64,000 nt of DNA. It comes from Mimachlamys varia. Taxonomy: Eukaryota; Mollusca; Bivalvia; Pectinida; Pectinidae. Shown here piece after piece: positions 26,301 through 38,300 of this stretch. Below the pieces are notes generated by a model. It did not search any database, had not been told where the DNA came from, and saw only the letters and a list, made by a program, of their open reading frames with translations. The translations under genes and the position numbers were made by a program. The stretch's first letter is position 1. The number at the start of each line of letters is the position of its first letter. The stretch spans positions 36,647,465-36,711,464 of the forward strand of contig OX392536.1 in the NCBI GenBank assembly GCA_947623455.1, read 5' to 3'.

Positions 26301-29300
26301 GGAAATTATGGTGTATTATGTTATTATGAACAAATATGCATTAATGACTTATAATTAACAGATTTATGTGTAATATATAGTAGAAACCAACAATTAACAA
26401 TATTATAGTTATCACAGACTGGATTATAATTATCATATCTACAGACTTGAACTTATTTGGCTGCAGGCTCTGTGACAGCACCTCCTCCATCGCAGTCAGA
26501 TCTTTGTTCAGCTTCAACACATTAGAGTCTGGGTCAAGGTCATCAATAGGTCCGGCATAGTTAGACTGAAACAATGTACGACAGTAACAATCTCTGATAG
26601 GTCCAGCACAGTTAGACTGAAACAATGTACGACAATAACAATCTCTGATAGGTCCAGCATAGTTAGACTGAAACAATGTACAACAGTAACAATCTCTGAT
26701 AGGTCCAGCATAGTTAGACTGAAACAATGTACGACAGTAACAATCTCTGATAGGTCCAGTATAGTTAGACTGAAACAATGTACGACAGTAACAATCTCTG
26801 ATAGGTCCAGCACAGTTAGACTGAAACAATGTACGACAGTAACAATCTCTGATAGGTTGGTCCAGCATAGTTGGACTGAAACAATGTACGACAGTAACAA
26901 TCTCTGATAGGTCCAGCATAGTTAGACTGAAACAATGTACAACAGTAACAATCTCTGATAGGTCCAGCACAGTTAGACTGAAACAATGTACGACAGTAAC
27001 AATCTCTGATAGGTCCAGCATAGTTAGACTGAAACAATGTACAACAGTAACAATCTCTGATAGGTCCAGCACAGTTAGACTGAAACAATGTACGACAGTA
27101 ACAATCTCTGATAGGTCCAGCATAGTTGGACTGAAACAATGTACGACAGTAACAAACTCTGATAGGTCCAGCACAGTTAGACTGAAACAATGTACGACAA
27201 TATTAATCTCTGATAGGTAGGTCCAGCACAGTTAGACTGAAACAATGTACGACAGTAACAATCTCTGATAGGTCCAGCATAGTTGGACTGAAACAATGTA
27301 CGACAGTAACAATCTCTGATAGGTCCAGCATAGTTGGACTGAAACAATGTACGACAGTAACAATCTCTGATAGGTCCAGCATAGTTGGACTGAAACAATG
27401 TACGACAATAACAAACTCTGATAGGTCCAGCATAGTTGGACTGAAACAATGTACGACAATAACAAAGTCTGATAGGTCCAGCATAGTTAGACTGAAACAA
27501 TGTACGACAATAACAATCTCTGATAGGTCCAGCATAGTTGGACTGAAACAATGAACGACAATAGCAATCTCTGATAGGTCCAGCATAGTTAGACTGAAAC
27601 AATGTACAACAGTAACAATCTCTGATAGGTCCGGCGTAGTTAGACTGAAACAATGTACGACAATAACAATCTCTGATAGGTCCGGCATAGTTGGACTGAA
27701 ACAATGTACGACAATAACAATCTCTGATAGGTCCAGCATAGTTGGACTGAAACAATGTACGACAATAACAATCTCTGATAGGTCCGGCGTAGTTAGACTG
27801 AAACAATGTACAACAGTAACAATCTCTGATAGGTCCAGCATAGTTGGACTGAAACAATGTACGAAAGTCAGTCACAATCTCTGACTATAACTAGAACACT
27901 GACAGGTCAGCAAGGGCCCCGCTGTGAGGCCGGAACATGTACACCCTCCTTCCCTCTATAGACACATATACCCCTAAAGGAGATAGTGATTTTGGTGTGA
28001 TATCAATCAATTAAGGAACACCCCTCGTTTATTGTGTATAAGAAAACACTGTACGAAGTTTGAATTTAAGATCGGCCCAAGGAAACTTAAGTTATTGATT
28101 GGAAACAAATGTGCCGACGGACAGGGTGACTACTATAGGGCACCTGCACTTTCGTGCAGGGCTCTAATTGCAATAATATAAAGCATACACTATAAATTCC
28201 TTCAATTTATTATACACAAGTCTTCTCAAATGGGGAGATTTCATGTGCTCAAAATAAAAACCATAGATAAAATGTGTATAAACCCCCTAGGGAAACAATT
28301 ACCTTTTCACATGATATATTTTGACATATTTTCATATGAAAATCATTATGATATTAGACAGAAGTTCAGCAATTAAATTTACCAAATAGAAACAAGATCA
28401 TTCATTGATAGGAAAATGTCAAAATTGTTTTGACAGCTAAAATCCAAAAGGGTCGATTACCTGGCATTTTGTAGCCTATCCAGGATAACCTTGACCGTTG
28501 ACCTTTGAACTTGTGACCTTGAACTATGAGTTTGATCATTGTCAGTTAACTCTTGGTTTATTTGTTCACTACTTTGCATAATCGATGAGTGCATGAACAG
28601 TTAAAAACAGCAAAGATTCAGTATTTTCATGTTAATGTTAAAATCCAATATGGCCGCCTAACAGCCATTTTGAATCCGATTTGCATGAAATACTACACAT
28701 GTGATCTAGGATGAATGAGGAATCATCAGTTCCAATTTGATACAAATCCTTCATCTCCTGGAAACATTTTTGTGCAGAAGAAACAGCAAAGATTCAGTAT
28801 TTTCATGTTAATGTTAAAATCCAATATGGCCGCCTAACAGCCATTTTGAATCCGATTTGCATGAAATACTACACATGTGATCTAGGATGCATGAGGAATC
28901 ATCAGTTCCAATTTGGTACAAATCCTTCATCTCCTGCAAACATTTTTGTGCAGAAGACAAAAAACGGACGGACAGATGGACGGACGGACAGACAGATGGA
29001 CAACCTGATTACTATAGGGCACCCGCATCTCTCGATGCGGGGCCCTAATTATTAACTTCACCAATTTGATTTAATCGTGAAAGAAAATCACATTAGAAAG
29101 AAACTTTGAATATTTAACTTTCCATCAATCAGTTTCCAATATATTACAGGTGTTATTATATTGTCACCACATTTACCTTCCTAGTAACATTTCCAACTGT
29201 TTTACAGGTAAGTTATTTTCACTGTACTTATCTTCCTAGTAACATTTCCACCTTTTTCACAGGTAAGTTATTTTCACTGTACTTATCTTTCTCGTAACCA

Positions 29301-32300
29301 GTTTCACCTATTTAACAGGTAAGTTATTTTCACTGTACTTACCTTTCTCGTAACCAGTTTCACCTATTTAACAGGTAAGTTATTTTCACTGTCCTTATCT
29401 TTCTCGTAACCAGTTTCACCTATTTAACAGTAAGTTATTTTCACTGTACTTACCTTTCTAGTAATCAGCGTAACCTATTTAACAGGTAAGTTATTTTCAC
29501 TGTACTTACCTTTCCAGTAACTATTTCCACCTATATTTTACAGGTAAGCTATTTTCACTGTACTTACCTTTCTAGCAACCATTTCCACCTATTTCACAGG
29601 TAAGTTTTTTCACGGTACCTACCTTTCTAGTAACATTTCCACCTGTTTTACAGGTACTTTACTTCACTGTACCTACCTTTCTGGCCACTAATTCCAGGTA
29701 GTAGAAGCAGTGAACTCTGACCTCTAAGTGTAACAGTAGCAGACAGATCTCAGCCAGGTCCTGGAAATCTTTCTCTAGTGTATTCAGTGACCTGCAAGTT
29801 TGTATATAAACATGTATGAATATGTTATATCTGACAAGACACATTTTTTCTTAATCTTTTCCCCATCATAGATATTCGTGGACTCATCCCGATAATACAT
29901 GGTACAGTTATGTAAAACCCTACTTACTTGAACTCGTGGGAGCCTGATCAATATTTCGAAGAATACAGTAAAACCCCACTTACTCAAACTCGTGGGAGCC
30001 TAATCAATAGTTCGAGGAATACAGTAAAACCCCACTTACTCAAACTCGTAGGAGCTTGATCAATAGTTTGAGGAATACATGGTATGGATATGTTCAAACT
30101 AAGTCGGGACCAAACAAACTGTTCGATAAATGAAGGGTATTCAAGTAAACAGGGTTCGAGTAAGTGGGGATTTACTGTAGTACATTATTGTTAAGGTACT
30201 TACTCTAAAGCTTTGTGGGATACTGGAGGGTATTTCTGAAACAGTTAACATACAACTTTTAAAATGATATCTGAATATCAAAGTAGAATTGATACACACT
30301 AAATATTATGATGACAAATTATGATCTTCTTGAATTTTTCCAACATACTGATTGATATATGAATAACAATTAACAAATTTTTTTTTTTAATCATTAAAAC
30401 ATTAATTTTTATTGATATCTTCTCAATTTTCCACATTTTATTTTATTTCAAATTGTAAAATACAAGGGGCATCCAACTTTTAAATGATAAATGATAAAAT
30501 AATCATTCATTGTATATTATCTGTTATGAATTTTTTTCTCTGGAAAATGACAATCCACAAAATTGTCTCCCTTTGACACATTCTAAATTGACAAACTTTT
30601 CTTCTATCAATCCACAAAATTGTCTCCCTTTGACCCATTCTTGATTGACAAACTTTTGTTCTATCAATCCACAAAATTGTCTACTTTGACCCATTCACCC
30701 CCTCCCTTCTCCACTTCCTCACTAGGGTCTCTGTTATCCTCTCAGGATGCGATTTCTGTCACCACTTTGGTATGACAGATAATTTCTGTGATCTCCATGA
30801 TCAACCATTTAGAGCAACCATTGGTGTAAACTGATAATTTCATCATTTCCAACACAACTCATGAGATATTGATGATGGTGTGCCGATACCGTTCATTTCT
30901 TACTCAATACTGTTTTTGCAAGTATTGGAGAAAAATAATGCAACTTTTGTATGTTACTTTGAGCATAAAATTCATTAAATTGTGGTACGGTGTCGAAAGA
31001 TGTTTATTGAACTTACTGATGATTTTTGGGTGCCGTGTTTATCTGACTTAGAGGAAAGTGATTGGGCAAACTGTCCCAGTCTTCCTGTGAACCACTCCTG
31101 AAATACAAATACAGGTATAAAAATCAAATGTCAATTTACATGCAATACATTATACAAATACATGTAATATATGTTTTGTTTTAGTTTGGTTTGGTTTTAT
31201 ATATTTTCACTTCATATTAACAGCTAAAGTACTTTACTGACAGTTTTGTATTTGTCTTTCATCGATTATCATTCATAAATAAGACGCCATTTTTCTAGCA
31301 ATTGTCTGTATGACAGGGGGTGGGGGCTTGCATAAAAAATACAAGAATTACGCGTAATTATATGTGTCGCCTTTCCCGCTTTGGCAAAATCATAAGCATT
31401 AAACATGGTACTGAAAGATATATTTGAAAAGAGAAATGGAATTGAAGATCATATCTTAAAGTGCTGAATCACCAAATACTGAGTGAAATCGGACAATATC
31501 TAAATTTTGAACAATCAGTGGCAAGGAAATGGCGGGTATTTTGTTGAATCATGAAACAGAAGTTGCGATAGTGTTTGTAGAGTCCTAACACACCTACATA
31601 CCAATTTTGAGTGAAACCGGACAATATCTAAATTTCGACAGAGGCAAGGAAATGGCGGGTATTTTGTTGAATCATGAAACAGAAGTTGTGAAAGTGTTCG
31701 TAGAGTCATAATACACCTACATACCAATTTTGAGTGGAATTCGACAATATCTAAATTTCGACAAATCAGTGACAAGGAAATGGCGGCCATTTTATTGAAT
31801 CATGAAACGGAATGTGCAATAGTGTTCGTTGAGTCATAATACACCTACATCCCAAGTTTGGTTGCTGTAGCTTTTATAATTAGTCAGAAACAGCCTAATA
31901 TGCAAGAGCTAAACGCAAAACTTTAACGTTGTAATTCCAGAAATATGAGATTTTTACCCCAAAAAAGCAGAAATCCATGAATTTGTCTTAACCCAGTAGG
32001 CTCTACTACCCATGCTTCATCTATGATTGAGGTTTGGTTGATGTAACTTTGTCAGAAACAGAGTTAAACGCAAAACTTTAACATTGGCGACGCTTCCGTC
32101 GCTGTCGGAAAAGTAACCCCTATGTGCCGCCTTTCCGACATCTGTCGGAGGCGACACAAAACGGACAATTCAATAATCATATTAATTTTGCATGGAAAAT
32201 AAAAACAGCAATTAAATGGTTGTATAAAAGACAAACATGCATATTCTACAGTTCTACATACCAGACTCTGATGGTAGTTAGCAATGGTCCTCATCTGTGT

Positions 32301-35300
32301 GGCGTCTGTGATGATCTCCTGCTGAGGGATCATGGAGTCTGATGATGACAGGTTACTGATGAGGATGTTAACCTCCTTGGAGTTAAGGGTCCTCATTTCC
32401 TCCTCTGAACACATTGCCTGGTTCATGTCCTGGCCTTCCATTGGCTGTAGAACCTGCCAACTAGGTAATGACCTATGGAAACAAAAAGAAATAGGTACCG
32501 GTAATCGAGGATTAAAAGCTCACCTCAACTTCTCGGAACCAAAGAATGTAAGATCGAGAGGCAGGTACGGATGAATGTTCAAAGCATCCTTAATACATCA
32601 TCAAATTCTTAACCACAGTATCAGAACTCATCAAGTCCTAAAACATGGTCACTCAAGTCATTCATGGGGAAAATGAAGGTCAAATACAGCATCCGAAACC
32701 TAGAATGCGCTATTTATCCTTAGATACATCAGCCATGTAAGTTTGGTTGATGTACAACTTAAAGTTACTTCACAACTGAATCAATGCCGAAGCCGACGCT
32801 GGGGGTTTAGCATTTAAACACCACTCAACTCTGTTGAGGTGAGCTAAAAACACAGAATAAAGCTCATCATTATATATATATGTTCATTTCTGAAATCAGC
32901 ATGCTGAACATTTATATAGACACACAACAAACCTTGTTACACACAACAAACCTTGTTATAATTCAGTATTATTTAGCAATGTTCATCAGAGAGGAAACAT
33001 AAATATGGGACAGGATTACAACGTGTCCTACATTGTAATATTCATTATGACCTGCTGAATTTACCTGAGAAATCTGCTGATGTCTTCGTCCTTCGCCCAC
33101 ATGGCACTGATCATTCTCTTCTCATCTGCATCATACTGTACCATACCTACAAGTCGCCAATAGTTACAAGGAAATATAGACAAGGTACCTACAAGTTCCT
33201 GTACCATACCTTCAAGTTGCCAATAGTTACAACGGAATATAAACAAGGTACCTACAAGTTACTGTATCATACCTACAAGTTGCCAATAGTTACAAAGAAA
33301 AGTAACAAGGTACCTACAAGTTACTGTACCATACCTACAAGTCACCAATAGTTACAAGGAAATATAGACAAGGTACCTACAAGCTACTGTACCATACCTA
33401 CAAGTCACCAATAGTTACAAGGAAATATAGACAAGGTACCTACAAGTTACTGTATCATACCTACAAGTTACTGTACCATACCTACAAGTCGCCAATAGTT
33501 ACAAGGAAATATAAAAAAGTTACCTACAAGTTACTGTATCATACCTACTAGTTACTGTACCATACCTAGAAGTTGCCAATAGTTACAAAGAAAGAGAAAC
33601 AAGGTACATACTAGTTACTGTACCATACCTACAAGTCACCAATAGTTACAAAGAAAGAGAAACAAGGTACCTACAAGTTACAATATCATACCTACAAGTT
33701 GCCAATAGTTACAAAGAAAGAGAAACAAGGTACCTACAAGTTACAATATCATACCTACAAGTTGCCAATAGTTACAAAGAAAAAGAAACAAGGTACCTAC
33801 AAGTTACAATACATGTATTCTAACATACCATATATAATTAGCACCCCTCTCCTAAAAGTGCCCCTCCCCTTCTGCAGGGGTATTGGATTTATGTAAGCGC
33901 CCCTATTAACTGTGACACAACTAACTTATTCTGTATTTTATGGTATAGTAAACTTTCTTCTTAACCAAACTCACTTTAACCAAACTCACTAAGTCCACAA
34001 ACATGGTCATTCAAGCTGAAAATATAGGTCAAATCCAGCATCCTAAGGTTAGCATGTGCTGTGTATCCTTAGACACATCATGCATGTAAGTTTGGTTGAT
34101 GTAGGGCTTATAGTTACTTCACAACGGACTCAACCATTCTTCTTAACCATTTTCACGCTGATGCTAACGTTCAAGCCAGGGGTATTGCAATTATAGCTCT
34201 CCCTGTTCTTCGAACAGGCGAGCTAAAAATGTTATTACACATGTGTAATAGCACTATTGTGATGTCATAAACAAGAAGAAATTTGCTTTTCTTATAGATA
34301 ATTAATTTGAGAAATTTTGTGTATTATCTCATTAATATAAGTTATGTGATAAATAGAATCTTACACTCGTGTCAATGTTATATGGGATTTATTAAACTCG
34401 GTAAATAATTTAATATAGCACTCGCCTTAAGGCTCTTGACATATTAAATTATTGAACTCATTTAATAAATGCCATATTACATCGACACTCGTGTAAGATC
34501 CTCTATATAGAGGCAATTACTTTGCCTGCATCCATTATTTACTTATTACTGGTTACTATGACTTTGGCCTCATGACTCTTATAAAGGTATCAGAAATGTC
34601 AAGTGTAGATGGAGAAGGGACAGAGTATGTTTCTGACAATAGATAACTTAGGTCTGGGTAGGCTTTTGACCTTACTTTGATATGAGTCAGGTGTGTTACC
34701 CTAATATGCCATATGACAGGTGTGTTACCCTTATATGCTGTATAACAGGTGTCTTACCCTTATATGCCGTATGACAGGTGTCTCTGTAATCCTTCAGGAT
34801 GTTACAGATCATGTTAAGGAATTGGTCAGCATATGTTGGCAGATCCTGCATTAACTCCTGTAAGTCTTGAATGTTCTTATCAACAACGACAGTGCTCTGG
34901 AACAAATCGTATTCTAGAATTACTTACATGACTTCTACAACACACTAGAGGGAGATACAAGACTAGGTGTATTGATTGATATTTTTCCAGAGAGTCAGAT
35001 TACCATTTATAATCCATTAGTACAAATATTATAATATTATCAAGTCTATGTGTAAAATGTGAACAGAAATATAAGAAATGTCAATATTTCTTTCTTTCCT
35101 TCATCTTCCAGCTTTCCTTTTCCTTCTCTGTATAACTTTTTGATTGATTACTATAGATTCAATACTGTCCATTATGTATTTAACATCAGGTATTAAGGAG
35201 AGGGCGTTATTAAATTGGGGAAAATCCCAATCCCTATCATCCAATATTGACAATAAAAATATGTTTATACTAAGCTGGAGGCTCACTGGCCTTAACCGTC

Positions 35301-38300
35301 ATCTGAGTATGAAATAGAGAATGTAAGCTATCATTATGTTATTTTGGTAAGAGGTTGTAAGGGAGCACTGAGACTGAGAGCCAGCTGTCTGTCCCTGAAC
35401 TGAAATTGAACTGGTTTTAAGTTCCATTCACCTACTGATGACAGGTCAAGAGTTCAGTCCTGAACAAATGGACAAGTAGTTCAGATAACATAAATTTGAC
35501 ATCGTTCATCATTAATTGGTGGAAGTTGGGAAAATAAAAGTTAAGTAAAAGGCAAGTTTTAACTGAATCCCACTGCTAGAAGGAGTTTGAAATATGAAAA
35601 GTTTATGATGGCGGCTGAAGCACAATGACTAAAGGTCATCCTGAGCCTTAGGGTCGGATGACCTAAATGTACCTGTAAATATATAGCTGTTAGAATTCAT
35701 AAATCAGTTAATTTCTATGATTGAAATCAAAGCCATCGTAGCAATACATAGGAATTGATAGATTATTTTTTCTTTGTTGTTATGACAAGTAACCTAAAAG
35801 TGGCTTATTCCTTGAAGGGGACATAAGCAGTTTGTGCTTCATCAAAAGTTAGTAAAGGGAGACAACTCACAGTAAGTAAAGGCCGAGAAACACCAAGGTC
35901 CCTTTGTGTTTTGTGGTCAACAACATGACGAAGAGAGTCAAAACCTGAAATGACAACACAAAGAAAACCCAATAAATATGTTGTGTACCTGTATATATAT
36001 CATGACATGTGTACTTATAACTGCAAATAATTTTTGTAAAGCTATTTGATTTTTTTGAAACTACAAAATTCTTTCCATTATTGATGCTATACATTGTCTG
36101 TCCTTCTCTATTGTGTACAAACTTTGCCCCCTGTGTTTCCTTATCCCAAGCACCACTTGAATTATTTGATATTCCTTATATGAGCCACATGACCTTCAAC
36201 TCAAAAACCTCAAACAAGTTGTAGTGCAAAATGCTTTAAACAGATTGTGTGAGATGTTTTATTTAATTCTGTCTTAAAACTAGCCTAAAGGATGGTACAC
36301 TTCCTAAGTATAGTAACATTCTAAGAATGACCTTTGTTCCATGGGCCTGTGTGAAATGCAATTAAGCTTGTTTAATATGTGTTAAGTGGATTATTATACA
36401 AACATTATAGCATCAGGGAAGAGTAAAGTGCTGACAACTATTTAAGATAACAGTGACCTTTGACCTGGATTTAAACCTTGAACTTTATAACTATTGTTCT
36501 AGCCAACATTCATTACTGGAATAAGTCAAACCGAAATAGAGCACTCGGTGTGCAGCATCTTTTGGATGAAGCAAGACGACTGGTTAATCTTTGATGTACA
36601 TCAAAAGAATGTTCAGTATGTGTAATGTTTGTTTCCTTATTTCAAAATTTTGAAACAATTATAAAATCAAACTTAATTACTTCATATACTCTTTTTTTTA
36701 ATTGTGTGCAAAGGAAGGCTAAATATAGAGTATATATATGTACACAGTATTTAATGTACAGAGAATAGATTTCAGAAAGTTATATACATCAACAAAGGGC
36801 CAGATAAGGGATGAAAGTATGCTTTTTCTATTTGAGAACCATGATTGGTTAATTCGGACAACTAAAGTGAAAAATACAATGCACAATATAAGTTTTAATT
36901 TTTTTCACTGTGCATTCATTGTTTTCACTTATTATTTATCAAACCTGTTAGGTGATAAGGTCATACTGAGGTCAAAGTGATCTGGTATCTTCCCATGATG
37001 TACCTATATGTGTGTAAAGTCTGATGTCAGTTTCCAGAAACAGAGGCTGAGATATATTCTGGGAACCACTGTCATATGGATGGGACGTGGATACACTTAC
37101 AGACAGATATAACCTGACACTGTTAAAGCAGCTTTACAGGGGTCACATATTAATTATTCTCAAACTCACACAGCCCTGGGTCAGGATCAAATGGTCAAAA
37201 CAAGGGAACGGTACTCAAGTATACTTATAAATTTGACACTAGCCACCCACAACAAACTGAACTACGATGAAATACATGTATGTGCTTCCTTGAGTGAACT
37301 GAAGCAACTGTTGATGTGTGAATTTCTTTTAGTGAATTACAGGAACTGTTTATGTGTGAACTTCCTTGGCTGAACAAGGAACTGTTTGTGTGTGAACTTC
37401 CTTGGGTGAACAAGGAACTGTTTGTGTGTGAACTTCCTTGGGTGAACAAGGAACTGTTTGTGTGTGAACTTCCTTGGGTGAACAAGGAACTATTTGTGTT
37501 TGAACTTCCTTGGGTGAACAAGGAACTGTTAGTGTGTGAACTTCCTTGGGTGAACAAGGAACTGTTTGTGTGTGAACTTCCTTGGGTGAACAAGGAACTG
37601 TTTGTGTGTGAACTTCCATGGCTGAATAAGGAACTGTTTGTGTGTGAACTTCCTTGGGTGAACAAGGAACTGTTTGTGTGTGAACTTCCTTGGGTGAACA
37701 AGGAACTGTTTGTGTTTGAACTTCCTTGGGTGAACAAGGAACTGTTTGTGTGTGAACTTCCTTGGGTGAACACGGAACTGTTTGTGTGTGAACTTTCTTG
37801 GGTGAACACGGAACTGTTTGTGTGTGAACTTCCTTGGGTGAAAAAGGAACTGTTTGTGTGTGAACTTCCTTGGGTGAACAAGGAACTGTTTATGTGTGAA
37901 CTTCCTTGGGTGAACAAGGAACTGTTTGTGTGTGAACTTCCTTGGGTGAACACGGAACTGTTTGTGTGTGAACTTCCTTGGGTGAACAAGGAACTGTTTG
38001 TGTGTGAACTTCCTTGGGTGAACACGGAACTGTTTGTGTGTGAACTTCCTTGGGTGAACACGGAACTGTTTGTGTGTGAACTTCCTTGGGTGAACAAGGA
38101 ACTGTTTGTGTGTGAACTTCCTTGGGTGAACACGGAACTGTTTGTGTGTGAACTTCCTTGGGTGAACAAGGAACTGTATGTGTGTGAACTTCCTTGGGTG
38201 AACAAGGAACTGTTTGTGTGTGAACTTCCTTGGGTGAACAAGGAACTGTTTGTGTTTGAACTTCCTTGGGTGAACAAGGAACTGTTTGTGTGTGAACTTC

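Noticed and set aside
26341..27875. Long minus-strand open frames (up to 277 codons) with [17 protein letters not shown] and [17 protein letters not shown] repeats, as a repeat-protein gene
   Set aside because: The frames arise because the 51-bp unit is 17 codons without stops in three frames. Only the part matching EXOC4 exon 16 has homology. Kept as a possible alternative-splice cassette, not as a gene.
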